A DNA stretch of 64,000 nucleotides from an uncultured Clostridia bacterium (GCA_937894675.1 CALCQO010000048.1:5123-69122), one strand, 5' to 3'; counted from the first letter of the stretch, positions 1 through 8,462 are shown. Numbers and translations: made by a program. Notes: generated by a model from the letters alone, not told the origin.

Positions 1-2
1 GC

Positions 3-137
3 CTGACAGTGGTGCGCATGGAAGTACCCTGCTGCGGCGGGCTGGAGCGCGCGGCAGTGAACGCCCTGAAAAACAGCGGCAAGTTCATCCCCTGGCAGGT
101 AGTCACCCTGACCACCGACGGACGGGTTATCGAATAA
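3..137 (+). CDS. C-terminal end of a 4Fe-4S ferredoxin-like protein (partial)
   Basis: The open frame runs in from the left edge and ends at TAA 135-137, so only the last 44 residues are present. They include the stretch MEVPCCGGLERAA and end in TTDGRVIE. From memory this tail is characteristic of small clostridial 4Fe-4S binding proteins in which the CC pair follows the ferredoxin domain. The cluster-binding part lies outside the window, so the exact role is unknown. A GC-rich hairpin follows the stop at once. Confidence 0.6.
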   Translation: MTVVRMEVPCCGGLERAAVNALKNSGKFIPWQVVTLTTDGRVIE

Positions 138-154
138 ACAGCACCATCCTTTTA

Positions 155-173
155 CCCCCGGAGTTTCCGGGGG
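155..173 (+). terminator. GC-rich hairpin after the ferredoxin-like gene
   Basis: Arms 155-162 (CCCCCGGA) and 166-173 (TCCGGGGG) form a strong stem with a three-base loop, 17 bases after the stop. No T-run follows, so it may act as an mRNA 3' end rather than a classic intrinsic terminator. Almost the same hairpin recurs at 345-365. Confidence 0.5.
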
Positions 174-327
174 GCAGCGTGTCGAAAAAGCCAGCAACCG
201 CATATTTCGATACCGAAACATGCTTGCGTTGTCACATCATCTGCCAGAATCGGTCACTTACGAACCGTGTAAGCTTCCTCTTCTGGCAGATTCGTTTCTA
301 GCCTTGCAGACTTTTTGGACACGCTGC
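174..327. repeat. Structured intergenic element with nested inverted repeats
   Basis: An outer inverted repeat pairs 174-190 with 311-327 with one mismatch (left arm CAGCGTGTCGAAAAAG). Inside it, 239-249 and 281-291 are perfect 11-base inverted repeats (ATCTGCCAGAA / TTCTGGCAGAT), whose loop holds a further small stem CTTAC/GTAAG at 257-273. Another small hairpin, TTTCG-ATAC-CGAAA, lies at 205-218. There is no credible reading frame. It could be a structured RNA at the 3' end of the ferredoxin transcript or a small MITE-like element. No flanking target duplication is visible. Confidence 0.5.
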
Positions 328-344
328 ACTTCTTTGATGGGCTG

Positions 345-370
345 GCCCCCGGAGTTTTCGGGGGCATTTT
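345..370 (+). terminator. Intrinsic terminator upstream of the gamma-glutamyltransferase gene
   Basis: The stem GCCCCC (345-350) pairs with GGGGGC (360-365) and is followed by ATTTT. The next promoter begins at 392, so this closes the transcript from the left and insulates the following gene. Confidence 0.75.
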
Positions 371-391
371 ACTGTTTCATCAAACCCTCGT

Positions 392-420
392 TTGACCCGG
401 GTATGCGGACATGCTATATA
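392..420 (+). promoter_or_regulatory. Sigma-A-type promoter for the gamma-glutamyltransferase gene
   Basis: TTGACC (392-397), a 17-base spacer and TATATA (415-420), with TGC just before the -10 as an extended -10 element. The predicted transcript starts about 45 bases before the ATG. Confidence 0.75.
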
Positions 421-471
421 TAGTATATCAATCAAATATTCTCTCCGGAGAAAATCGAAAGAGGAGGACCT

Positions 472-2247
472 ATGAAAAAAACATGGCTTCGTATCCCCGC
501 TCTCTTCCTGTGCCTGGTGATGCTCTCGGGCATTGCTGTGGCGCAGGAACCCCAGGGTGTCATCGACTTGGAAAAAATCAAAAGTGAGTACAAGTACGGC
601 GATGTCCTGACCTTTGACACCTACGGCCAGCTGACCGAGGAAAACCGCGCGGTGGAAGGCAAGGACGGCGTGGTGTCCTCCCAGCGGTATGAGGCGTCCC
701 GCATCGGCGCCGACATCATCGCTAAGGGCGGCAACGCGGTGGACGCCGCGGTGGCAGCCGCTTTCGCCCTGGGCGTATGCGAGCCCAACGCTTCCGGCAT
801 GGGCGGCGGCGGGTTTATGACCTACCGCAACGGCGAGACGGGCGAAATCATTTTCATCGACTTTCGCGAGGTTGCCCCCGGCGCGGCCACCGAGGACATG
901 TATCCCCAGGATGAGAACGGCAATGTCATCGGCAACATCATGGCCCGCGGCGGTAAGGCTGTGGCGGTGCCCGGCGAAGTGGCCGGCCTTATGTACATCC
1001 TGGACAACTACGGCACCATGAGCCGACAGGAAGTGCTGCAGCCCGCCATCGATTTGGCCAATGAAGGCTATCTGGTGACAGCCAAAACCAACACCACCAT
1101 CACCGACGCCTACCAGCTGATGACCGATTACCCCGAACTGGGCAAGATTTTCCTGGGCGACGACGGCCTGCCGCCCGAAGCGGGCACCTACATTAAAAAC
1201 CCGGATCTGGCCAAGACCCTTGGCATCATCGCCGAAAAGGGCGCGGCCGGCTTCTATGAGGGCGAAGTCGCCCAGGCTCTGGTGGACGCGGCGGCCAAGT
1301 ACGGCGGCATCATCACCCTGGAAGACCTGAAGAACTACCAGATTACCGTGAAGGAGCCGGTGGAAGGCACCTACCGCGGCTACAAAATCTACTCCGCCCC
1401 GCCTCCCTCTTCCGGCGGCACCCACCTGATTCAGATCCTCAACATCCTGGAGAACTTCGACGTGGGCTCCTTGAAGTTCTACGGCGCCGAGCATATGCAC
1501 CTACTCAGCGAAGCCTTCAAGATGGTGTACCTGGACAGGTCCACCTACATGGGCGACCCGGACTATGTGAAGGTTCCCCTCAAGGGCCTGGTGGACAAGG
1601 AGTATGCCAAACTCCTGGCGGAAAAAATTGAGGAAGACAAGTCCAAATCCTACGAGGTGGAAGATCCTTGGCTGTACGAGGGCACCGATACCTCCCACCT
1701 GTCTGTGTCGGACAAGGCGGGCAATATGATTGGCATTACCAAGACCATCAACTACTACTACGGCAGCGGCGTGGCGGTGGATGGGTACGGCTTCATTCTC
1801 AACAACGAGATGGACGACTTTTCCTCCAAGCCCGGCGGCCCCAACTCGGTGCAGCCCGGCAAGAAGCCCCTGAGTTCCATGAGCCCCACCATCGTACTGC
1901 GCGAGGATGGCAGCCCCTACATGGTGCTGGGCGCCCCCGGCGGCTACACCATCTTCGCCCAGGTGGCGCAGGTGATCAGCGATGTCATCGACTTCCAGCT
2001 GCCCTTGAAGGATGCCATCAAAGCCCCGCGCATCTTCAACTGGGTGGACAACACCCTGGAATACCAGGACGGCTTCGGCATTCCTATCGAGAAGGCCGAG
2101 GTGGACAAGCTGACCGCCATCGGCCATGATATGTCCCACTATATGGATGGCGCCTTTGGCTTTATCCAGGGCACCCTCTATAACGAAGACGGCACCATCG
2201 ACGGCGGCGCCGATTACTACGCCGACGGCGTGGCGGTCGGGTACTAA
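472..2247 (+). CDS. ggt: Secreted gamma-glutamyltransferase (gamma-glutamyltranspeptidase)
   Basis: This 591-residue protein starts with a signal peptide (MKK, hydrophobic core, cleavage near AVA-QE at residues 22-26) and acts outside the membrane, moving or hydrolysing gamma-glutamyl groups of glutathione and related peptides. Family marks are GMGGGGF with the substrate-binding DFRE, the nucleophile Thr407 in DTSHLSV (autocatalytic cleavage before this Thr would give two subunits), PLSSMSPT and GAPGG. The length is close to the usual 570-590. GAGGAGG at 461-467 fixes the ATG. It is a single-gene unit between its own promoter and a terminator. Whether transfer or hydrolysis dominates in vivo cannot be read from the sequence. 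Confidence 0.93.
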   Translation: MKKTWLRIPALFLCLVMLSGIAVAQEPQGVIDLEKIKSEYKYGDVLTFDTYGQLTEENRAVEGKDGVVSSQRYEASRIGADIIAKGGNAVDAAVAAAFALGVCEPNASGMGGGGFMTYRNGETGEIIFIDFREVAPGAATEDMYPQDENGNVIGNIMARGGKAVAVPGEVAGLMYILDNYGTMSRQEVLQPAIDLANEGYLVTAKTNTTITDAYQLMTDYPELGKIFLGDDGLPPEAGTYIKNPDLAKTLGIIAEKGAAGFYEGEVAQALVDAAAKYGGIITLEDLKNYQITVKEPVEGTYRGYKIYSAPPPSSGGTHLIQILNILENFDVGSLKFYGAEHMHLLSEAFKMVYLDRSTYMGDPDYVKVPLKGLVDKEYAKLLAEKIEEDKSKSYEVEDPWLYEGTDTSHLSVSDKAGNMIGITKTINYYYGSGVAVDGYGFILNNEMDDFSSKPGGPNSVQPGKKPLSSMSPTIVLREDGSPYMVLGAPGGYTIFAQVAQVISDVIDFQLPLKDAIKAPRIFNWVDNTLEYQDGFGIPIEKAEVDKLTAIGHDMSHYMDGAFGFIQGTLYNEDGTIDGGADYYADGVAVGY

Positions 2248-2293
2248 GCCGGATTTTCCATGTTCCTCGAATAGTATCCAGTAGGCAGCATCG

Positions 2294-2319
2294 CCTCCCC
2301 GCTTCGGCGGGGAGGTTTT
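2294..2319 (+). terminator. Intrinsic terminator with UUCG loop after ggt
   Basis: A 9-bp stem CCTCCCCGC / GCGGGGAGG closed by a TTCG tetraloop (2303-2306) is followed by TTTT. It ends the ggt transcript. Confidence 0.9.
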
Positions 2320-2345
2320 ATGCATTTTGGGCATGTTTATACATA

Positions 2346-2367
2346 TCCTTGACCGAGCGCTCAAGGA
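2346..2367. promoter_or_regulatory. Inverted repeat upstream of the serine operon promoter
   Basis: TCCTTGA (2346-2352) and TCAAGGA (2361-2367) are a perfect 7-base inverted repeat with an 8-base centre, about 45 bases upstream of the -35. It could be an operator. It has no T-run, and no T-box or known riboswitch motif is visible in the leader. Confidence 0.25.
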
Positions 2368-2411
2368 ATGTTCTGGATTGGTACTTTTTAAGGTTTGGAT
2401 TCTATCGGCCA

Positions 2412-2441
2412 TTGACAGGGTGAATAATATGCGATTAAGAT
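2412..2441 (+). promoter_or_regulatory. Promoter of the serC-serA operon
   Basis: A perfect -35 TTGACA (2412-2417) is followed after 18 bases by TAAGAT (2436-2441). It lies about 55 bases upstream of the serC ATG. Confidence 0.65.
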
Positions 2442-2496
2442 GAAATATCTTTCTATCCCATGGGGAAGAAAGTAAGAAGGAAAAGGAGGATGTGCC

Positions 2497-3582
2497 ATGA
2501 GCAGAGTGTACAATTTCGCGCCGGGGCCTGCCTGCCTGCCCGAAGAGGTGCTGAAGGAAGCCGCCCAGGAGATGCTGGATTATAACGGCAGCGGCATGAG
2601 CGTGATGGAGATGAGCCACCGTTCCCAGGCCTTCGAGGGGATCCTCGCTGAGGCCCAGGAAACACTGGGGGAACTGATGGGCATCCCGGACAACTACCAG
2701 GTGCTCTTCCTTCAGGGAGGCGCCTCCACCCAGTTTGCCATGGTGCCCATGAACCTGTCGCGCATCGGCAAGGCGGACTATCTGGTGACAGGCAGCTTCG
2801 CCAAGAAGGCCATGCAGGAAGCGAAGAAGTATCTGGATGTCAGCGTAGTAGCTTCCAGCGAGGCGGATAACTTTACCTATGTTCCTGATGTGAAGGGGCT
2901 CTCCTTCCGCCAGGACGCCGACTATGTGCATATCTGCGAAAACAACACTATCTACGGCACCCGGTATACTGCGCTGCCCGATACAGGCAGCATCCCCTTG
3001 GCGGCGGATTTGTCTTCCTGCATACTGTCCGGGCCTATTGATGTGCAGAAGTACGGCCTTATCTATGCCGGGGCGCAGAAGAACATCGGCCCCGCCGGGG
3101 TTACCCTGGTCATCATCCGCAAGGATCTGATTCAGGAAGAACTGCCCGCCTTCGTGCCCACCATGCTGCAGTACAAAACCCACGCCAAGGAAAACTCCCT
3201 GTACAATACGCCCCCCAGCTACGCCATCTACATCTGCGGCAAGGTGTTCCAGTGGCTCAAAAAGCAGGGCGGCCTCAAAGCCATGGGCGAAATAAACCAG
3301 CGGAAGGCCGGCATCCTGTATGATGTGCTGGACAGCAGTTCCCTGTTCAAGGGCACAGCCCGGGCGGACAGCCGCTCGCTGATGAATGTAACCTTTGTTA
3401 CCGGGGATGAGCAGCTGGACGCGGATTTTGTGTCCGGCGCCAAAAAGCAGGGGCTGGTCAACATTAAGGGACACCGCTCGGTGGGAGGCATGCGCGCCAG
3501 CATCTACAACGCCATGCCCATCGAAGGGGTGCAGAAGCTGGCGGCCTACATGCAGGCCTTTGAAAAGGAGCACGCCAAATGA
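2497..3582 (+). CDS. serC: Phosphoserine aminotransferase
   Basis: A 361-residue class V PLP aminotransferase, exactly the usual SerC length. It converts 3-phosphohydroxypyruvate and glutamate to phosphoserine and 2-oxoglutarate in serine synthesis. The start MSRVYNFAPGPACLP matches the N-terminal SerC signature, and Lys195 in GAQKNIGPAG is the expected Schiff-base lysine. AAGGAGG lies just upstream of the ATG. Its stop overlaps the serA start (ATGA at 3579-3582), so the two are translationally coupled. SerB, the phosphatase that completes the path, is not in the window. Confidence 0.95.
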   Translation: MSRVYNFAPGPACLPEEVLKEAAQEMLDYNGSGMSVMEMSHRSQAFEGILAEAQETLGELMGIPDNYQVLFLQGGASTQFAMVPMNLSRIGKADYLVTGSFAKKAMQEAKKYLDVSVVASSEADNFTYVPDVKGLSFRQDADYVHICENNTIYGTRYTALPDTGSIPLAADLSSCILSGPIDVQKYGLIYAGAQKNIGPAGVTLVIIRKDLIQEELPAFVPTMLQYKTHAKENSLYNTPPSYAIYICGKVFQWLKKQGGLKAMGEINQRKAGILYDVLDSSSLFKGTARADSRSLMNVTFVTGDEQLDADFVSGAKKQGLVNIKGHRSVGGMRASIYNAMPIEGVQKLAAYMQAFEKEHAK

Positions 3583-4751
3583 AGGAACGTAATGTAGTCT
3601 GCATCAACCCCATTTCCCCAAAGGGATTGGAGCGCTTCGGCGCCAACTATACCATCACCAAGGACGCGTGCGACGCGGACTGCTGGCTGGTGCGCTCGGC
3701 AGATTTGCTCACCTCGGAGCTGCCGCCCCGCCTGCGCGCCATCGGCCGCGCGGGGGCGGGGGTGAACAACATCCCCCTGGACCGCTGCACCCAGCAGGGT
3801 ATCGTGGTGTTCAACACTCCCGGCGCCAACGCCAACGCGGTTGCAGAAATGGTGATTGCCGGTATGCTGATGGCCTCCCGCGACATCGTGGGCGGCGTCA
3901 ACTGGCTGCGCACCCTGGAAGCCTCCGGCATCGCCGCGGCGGTGGAAAAGGGCAAGAAAAATTTTGCCGGCACCGAGCTGCGGGGCAAGAAACTGGGCGT
4001 CATCGGCCTGGGCGCCATCGGGCATCTGGTGGCCAATGTGGCTGTCAGCCTAGGGATGGAAGTGTACGGGTACGACCCCTACATCTCCGTCAACTACGCC
4101 TGGCGCCTGTCCCGTGCCGTGCGTCATGTGGAAAGCCTAGCAGATTTGTTGACCCAGTGCGACTACATCACCATCCATGTCCCGCTCATCGACGCAACCC
4201 GCAACATGATCGGCGCCGAGCAGATTGCCATGATGAAGGACGGCGTCATCCTGTTGAACTTCTCCCGCGACACCCTGATGGATGAGGACGCGGTGGGGCA
4301 GGCCCTGCAAAGCGGCAAGGTGCGCAAATTTGTCACCGAGTTTGCCAACGAGAAAAACATCCTCTTCCCCAACACCATCATTACCCCCCATCTGGGCGCT
4401 TCCACCGAGGAGTCGGAGGAGAACTGCGCGGTCATGGCGGTGGATGAGGTGCAGGATTATCTGAACAACGGCAACATCGCCAATTCCGTCAACTTCCCCG
4501 CCATTTCCCTGGGCGCCATCAGAACGCCCACCCGGGTGGTGGTGCTGCACAACAATGTGCCGGGCATCATTTCCAAAATCACCACGCTGTTCAGCAACTT
4601 TGGCTTCAATATCGAGCAGATGATTTCCGCCAGCCGCGGCCATGCCGCCTGCGCCTTGTTTGATGTAGGCCAGGCCATGCAGCGGGAGTTCGCCATGCAG
4701 CTGAGCACCCGGGAGGACATCCTGAAGGTGCGGGTCATCCAGAAGGATTGA
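3579..4751 (+). CDS. serA: D-3-phosphoglycerate dehydrogenase, short form with ACT domain
   Basis: This 390-residue NAD-dependent dehydrogenase makes 3-phosphohydroxypyruvate, the SerC substrate. The nucleotide fold carries GLGAIG at about 148-153, an Arg in NFSRD, and the catalytic His in TPHLGASTEES. The last 70 residues, from about 320, form an ACT domain (VVVLHNNVPGIISKI), suggesting feedback control by serine as known for the family. It lacks the extra domain of long SerA proteins. The usual DVFEKEP-like segment is replaced by VTEFANEKN, a variation I have seen in other short clostridial SerA proteins. Overlap with serC shows a common operon. Confidence 0.93.
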   Translation: MKERNVVCINPISPKGLERFGANYTITKDACDADCWLVRSADLLTSELPPRLRAIGRAGAGVNNIPLDRCTQQGIVVFNTPGANANAVAEMVIAGMLMASRDIVGGVNWLRTLEASGIAAAVEKGKKNFAGTELRGKKLGVIGLGAIGHLVANVAVSLGMEVYGYDPYISVNYAWRLSRAVRHVESLADLLTQCDYITIHVPLIDATRNMIGAEQIAMMKDGVILLNFSRDTLMDEDAVGQALQSGKVRKFVTEFANEKNILFPNTIITPHLGASTEESEENCAVMAVDEVQDYLNNGNIANSVNFPAISLGAIRTPTRVVVLHNNVPGIISKITTLFSNFGFNIEQMISASRGHAACALFDVGQAMQREFAMQLSTREDILKVRVIQKD

Positions 4752-4753
4752 GT

Positions 4754-5554
4754 ATGGAAACAACCAAAAAACTGCGCTTTGGCGCGACCTACCTGCTGGA
4801 AAACCCGTCCATCGAGGACGCGGTGGCTTTGTGCGTTAAAGAAGGGCTGCACTTTGTGGAGCTGAACAGCAATTTCCCCCAATGCCTACTACACCTGATG
4901 AAGCCGGACAAGCTGAGACAATTGGCGCGGGACAATGGCATCTTCTTTACTCTGCACCTGGACGACCGCTTTGATCCCTTCGACTTCAACCCCCATGTGG
5001 GCAAAGCCTACCGGCAGACCATGCTGGAAGGGCTGGCATTGGCTGGAGAAGCGGACATTCCCGTCATCAACATGCACATTCCCCGGGGCAATATTGTGAC
5101 CCTGCCCTCGGGCAGGCATTATATCTACCAGGAATACCCGAAAGAGTTTGAGGAAAGCTTGCTGTCATTCCGCGAATTGTGCGGACAAAACGCGGGGGAT
5201 ACAGTGCGTATCGCCATCGAGAATACCGACGGCTGGGAAGGGTACGAGAAAGCGGCCATTGAGACGCTGCTGGTAAGCCCCATATTCGGGCTGACGCTGG
5301 ATGTGGGCCACGACCATGCCACCGGCAACCAGGATTTGCCCTTTATCCAAGCCCATCACCGAAAACTTTGCCACATGCACCTGCACGACGGGTGGGAGCA
5401 GACCAATCATCAGGCGCTGGGCACCGGTGTCATCCCCCTGGGGGAACGCCTTGCCATGGCGGCGGCAACCAACGCCACCGTGGTGCTGGAAACCAAGACA
5501 AAGGAAGCGCTGCGCCAATCGGTGCAATACTTAAAGGACAAAGGATATCTATAA
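4754..5554 (+). CDS. Sugar phosphate isomerase/epimerase family protein (TIM barrel)
   Basis: A 266-residue member of the AP-endonuclease-2-like xylose-isomerase superfamily. Metal-binding residues of the barrel are visible in sequence order: HLDD, NMHIPRG, IENTDGW, TLDVGHDHATG, HMHLHD and finally VLETK. Its substrate cannot be predicted. The ATG at 4754 is preferred over TTG 4748 because AGAAGGA (4741-4747) is six bases upstream of it. It follows the serA stop by two bases, so it is the third gene of the serine operon. A metabolic link to serine is therefore suggested but not shown. Confidence 0.75.
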   Translation: METTKKLRFGATYLLENPSIEDAVALCVKEGLHFVELNSNFPQCLLHLMKPDKLRQLARDNGIFFTLHLDDRFDPFDFNPHVGKAYRQTMLEGLALAGEADIPVINMHIPRGNIVTLPSGRHYIYQEYPKEFEESLLSFRELCGQNAGDTVRIAIENTDGWEGYEKAAIETLLVSPIFGLTLDVGHDHATGNQDLPFIQAHHRKLCHMHLHDGWEQTNHQALGTGVIPLGERLAMAAATNATVVLETKTKEALRQSVQYLKDKGYL

Positions 5555-5573
5555 GCGAATAGGGGAATTCTTG

Positions 5574-5596
5574 CAAGGCTGAAAGGCCTTGTTTTT
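5574..5596 (+). terminator. Terminator of the serine operon
   Basis: Stem CAAGGC (5574-5579) and GCCTTG (5586-5591), followed directly by TTTTT. Confidence 0.85.
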
Positions 5597-5611
5597 ATGT
5601 GTCAAAAGATA

Positions 5612-5640
5612 TTGACAAGGTGCCGGGTCAGCCGTATGAT
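5612..5640 (+). promoter_or_regulatory. Promoter of the secreted Ntn-hydrolase gene
   Basis: TTGACA (5612-5617), 17 bases, TATGAT (5635-5640): near-consensus. Transcription would begin near 5647, giving a leader of about 70 bases. Confidence 0.85.
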
Positions 5641-5717
5641 AAGTACAGAAAAAATACAGAGTGTCGGATTACAAAAGCCTGGCTGAAAAGCCTTGCAATA
5701 TAAGGAGGTGTCGTATC

Positions 5718-7472
5718 GTGAAGAAACGGGTTTCTCTACTGTTGGGTATCCTCATGTTGTTCCTCCTCATCCTTCCTGCCCAGGCGCAGGTACCGGAACA
5801 GCATGCCGCAGGCCAAGCCTTCGGCGCCATGTACGCCCAGGACATCCGCGGAAACATCCAGGCGCTGTACCAGGCAGCCGAGGAAAAAGCGGTGGACAAG
5901 GCGGCGCTTACAGAACATGCCCTGGGCAGCGCCGAGGCCTGCGCTGAGCTGCTGCCTGGCAAAATCGACTGGATGCGGGGCGTCGCCGATGGCGCCGGCA
6001 TTCCCTACGCGGACATCGCTGTGTTCAACTTCTCCGACAAACTGGTGGGCGGCCTGTACGGCGAGTGCACCACCTTCATGGCCAACGGCAAGTACGTGGC
6101 AGGGGGCGGCACCATCATCGCCAAAAACCGCGACCAGTCCATCCAGACCCTGTCGGAAGTGACGCTGGAGGAAGCGGCCCGCTACACCAAGGACGATTTG
6201 TACCAGGCAGCCTACATACAGATCCCCCAGATGGAGGAAACCTACCGGTTCACCGGTTCCAGAACCGCCGGGCGATGGGGCTACGGCATGGGGGTCAACG
6301 AACATGGCGTATCCGCCTCGGATAACGACGCCAACTCCCGCGACTACCTGCAGTTTGACAAGAGCCTGCACGATAACGACGTTATCCGCCTGATTCTGGA
6401 ACGCGCCAAGACCGCCCGGGAAGGGGTGGACGTGGTGGCGTCCCTGGTGGAGGAATACGGCCAGGCGTGGAACGGCATCATGTTTGAAATTGGCGACAAG
6501 GACGAACTGTGGATTGTGGAAGTCACCGGCAAGCGTTGGGCGGCCAAACTGTACAAGGATGCCTATACCGCCCGCTCCAACCAGTTCCAACTGCGGGATG
6601 ATTATGATTTGGCCTCCCCCGATCTGATTTCCTTCGCCGCCGAAATGGGCTGGGAGGAAGCCGGCGCCGAGAAAATCGACTTCACCGCGGCCTATTCCTC
6701 CCGGGAGCTGTACCCTTCCAGCAATGACGATATCGCTACCCGGGAATCCTGCGCGTCTCTGTACAACACCCAGGTGCGCTACGACCGGGCGATGGAACTG
6801 CTGGAGGAAGCCCTGGCCATCGACGGCACCATCTCCCCCCGGGATATGACCGCCTTTGTCCGCGATCACTTTGATACCTACACCCTGCCCAGCGGCAAGG
6901 TGGTGGACATGCAGCAGATTCCTTTCTACTCGTCCGATCTGTGCGACTGGTACGGCAGGGAATGGTATGTGGACACCCCCGGGAAGGATACCATCGAGGT
7001 CTCCATCTATCTGCGCGCTCCCTGCAGCCATGATTTGGGCTGGGGCGCTACCAGCGCCACGGGCATTCTGGTTACCCAGCCGGATGTTCCCGGCATGATG
7101 CTGCACAGCTACATGCCTCCCTGCATGGGCACCTTCGTTCCCTTCTTCCCCCTGCAGACTCAGGTGGACGAGCGCTATTCCACCCCCGAAGCAGCCAGCG
7201 TGTACAACACCATCGCCACCAAGTCCTTCGGGTTTTACTCCCTGTTCTATGACGGGGTGCGCGAAGCCTTTGATCCCTATGAGAACAGCATGTTCCAGTC
7301 CCTGGAGAATGTGACAAATCAGTACCAGGCGCTGGTGAAAGCCGGGGAAAAGGAAGCGGCTGCCCAGCTGCTGACCGCCTTCTCCATGGCCCAGCAGGCC
7401 GCCGCCTATGAAGCGTCCCAGCAGGCGCTGCAGAATATGCAGGACGCGGCTGTGGAAAACTCTTCCTGGTAA
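5718..7472 (+). CDS. Secreted Ntn-hydrolase, peptidase C45/C69-like
   Basis: A 584-residue exported protein. GTG 5718 is chosen as start because AAGGAGGTG (5702-5710) precedes it and the resulting N-terminus MKKRVSLLLGIL is a good signal peptide ending near AQA-QV. After about 115 residues comes GECTTF, where Cys117 is the likely nucleophile, then GGGTIIAKNRDQ and GMGVNEHGVSASDND. This order resembles the acyltransferase/acylase family C45 and dipeptidase family C69, both N-terminal-nucleophile hydrolases that cleave amide bonds. Activation by cleavage before Cys117 is inference. It stands alone between a promoter and a hairpin. The substrate is unknown, with peptide, bile-acid-type or lactam-type amides all possible. 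Confidence 0.7.
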   Translation: MKKRVSLLLGILMLFLLILPAQAQVPEQHAAGQAFGAMYAQDIRGNIQALYQAAEEKAVDKAALTEHALGSAEACAELLPGKIDWMRGVADGAGIPYADIAVFNFSDKLVGGLYGECTTFMANGKYVAGGGTIIAKNRDQSIQTLSEVTLEEAARYTKDDLYQAAYIQIPQMEETYRFTGSRTAGRWGYGMGVNEHGVSASDNDANSRDYLQFDKSLHDNDVIRLILERAKTAREGVDVVASLVEEYGQAWNGIMFEIGDKDELWIVEVTGKRWAAKLYKDAYTARSNQFQLRDDYDLASPDLISFAAEMGWEEAGAEKIDFTAAYSSRELYPSSNDDIATRESCASLYNTQVRYDRAMELLEEALAIDGTISPRDMTAFVRDHFDTYTLPSGKVVDMQQIPFYSSDLCDWYGREWYVDTPGKDTIEVSIYLRAPCSHDLGWGATSATGILVTQPDVPGMMLHSYMPPCMGTFVPFFPLQTQVDERYSTPEAASVYNTIATKSFGFYSLFYDGVREAFDPYENSMFQSLENVTNQYQALVKAGEKEAAAQLLTAFSMAQQAAAYEASQQALQNMQDAAVENSSW

Positions 7473-7496
7473 TCCTTCACAAAACAATGGTTCCGG

Positions 7497-7520
7497 CAGC
7501 CGGGGGTTTTCCCCCGGCTG
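7497..7520 (+). terminator. Strong hairpin after the Ntn-hydrolase gene
   Basis: CAGCCGGGGG (7497-7506) and CCCCCGGCTG (7511-7520) form a perfect 10-bp stem with a TTTT loop. There is no T-run after the stem, so it is either an imperfect terminator or an mRNA-stabilising 3' hairpin. Confidence 0.55.
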
Positions 7521-7525
7521 TCGCC

Positions 7526-7554
7526 TTGAAGAACGCGCCGAATCATGGTATCGT
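7526..7554 (+). promoter_or_regulatory. Possible promoter of the NTPase-carbamate kinase-lyase operon
   Basis: TTGAAG (7526-7531), 17 bases, TATCGT (7549-7554). Each box matches consensus at four of six positions. The position fits the ATG at 7590. Confidence 0.35.
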
Positions 7555-7589
7555 AGGCTTAGCAAAACCTTCTGATGATGGGAGGGCGT

Positions 7590-8462
7590 ATGAACAAAGC
7601 CAAGGTATTGATACGCGGCGCGAGCGGCTCGGGTAAATCCAGCCTGCTTAATCAGGCGCTGGCGGAATGCGGCATACAGCCGCGGGGCTTGCGCACCCTG
7701 CGCAGTTTCCAGGATGGGAAGGAGCAGGGGTTTGATATGCTGGCGCTGTCTACCGGCACCTGGGTCCCCCTTGTGCGGGGGCTGCCCCGGCAGCCCAAAC
7801 GCCCTGACCACGCCTTTTTTGACGCCTTCGCCCTGCCCATGCTGCGGGGGGAGCTGGCAGGGGACGGGCTGATTCTGGTGGACGAAATCGGCCGGTTTGA
7901 AAAGCACGAGGACAACTATCTCAAAGCCCTGCTGGAAGTGTGGCACGACAGCGCCCGTCCCTCCCTCTTTGTGTTGAAAAAGGAGCATCTGCCCTTCAAC
8001 GACATGCTGTGGGACAGCGCTGTAGAGCAGGCGCTTACCATCGATTTGGAGGAGAGCACTCCCTTGGAGGCGGGGCAAAGCCTGTGCGGCGCGCTGATGG
8101 ATGCACCTGCTCCCCGCGTATTCCTGCGGGTTATTCTGGACACCTCCGGCATGGAAAGCGCCGAGGCTCTGCGCCTTTTAGACAGGGTCTGCCAGTGGCT
8201 GAACAGCCATCCCGGCAAGGGGCTGGGCATCCTGTGCGATGAACGGGCTGAAATGCTGCACACCGCGGCGGGCAGGGGACTGGTGCCGGTGCATGCAAAC
8301 AATTGCGAGGACGGATTAAGTCTGCCGCTGTTCCGGCAGTATCAGGAGGTACGGGATCTGGTGCTCACCGCCCGCTCCCTGCAATTGCGGGACGCGCAGT
8401 GGCAAGCCTTGCTGGCGGACGCGCTGCGGCAAAAAGAGCAACCCTCATCTGCGGACAGTTGA
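7590..8462 (+). CDS. P-loop NTPase, THEP1-like (NTPase_1 fold)
   Basis: This 290-residue cytosolic protein opens with a P-loop GASGSGKSS (residues 10-18), then a segment FQDGKEQGFDMLAL like the GFD region of THEP1 nucleoside-triphosphatases, and a Walker B-type LILVDEIGRFE. The C-terminal 120 residues match nothing I recognise. ATG 7590 is chosen over 7575 because GGGAGG precedes it. It is the first gene of an operon with carbamate kinase, diaminopropionate ammonia-lyase and RidA. Its role there is unknown; a chaperone-like or regulatory NTPase is possible. Its stop TGA (8460-8462) lies in the same frame as the next gene. Confidence 0.65.
   Translation: MNKAKVLIRGASGSGKSSLLNQALAECGIQPRGLRTLRSFQDGKEQGFDMLALSTGTWVPLVRGLPRQPKRPDHAFFDAFALPMLRGELAGDGLILVDEIGRFEKHEDNYLKALLEVWHDSARPSLFVLKKEHLPFNDMLWDSAVEQALTIDLEESTPLEAGQSLCGALMDAPAPRVFLRVILDTSGMESAEALRLLDRVCQWLNSHPGKGLGILCDERAEMLHTAAGRGLVPVHANNCEDGLSLPLFRQYQEVRDLVLTARSLQLRDAQWQALLADALRQKEQPSSADS

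Noticed and set aside
2320..2496. T-box or serine-related riboswitch in the serC leader
   Set aside because: The AGGGTGGNACCGCG-type T-box core and a competing terminator are absent; only a short inverted repeat is present.
1501..3573. Long antisense reading frame opposite ggt and serC (690 codons)
   Set aside because: It is a GC-rich codon-phase shadow of two well-supported genes, with no domain and no ribosome site.
5736..8078. Antisense frame of 780 codons across the Ntn-hydrolase and NTPase genes
   Set aside because: It spans two real genes, a terminator and a promoter, and shows no recognisable motif.
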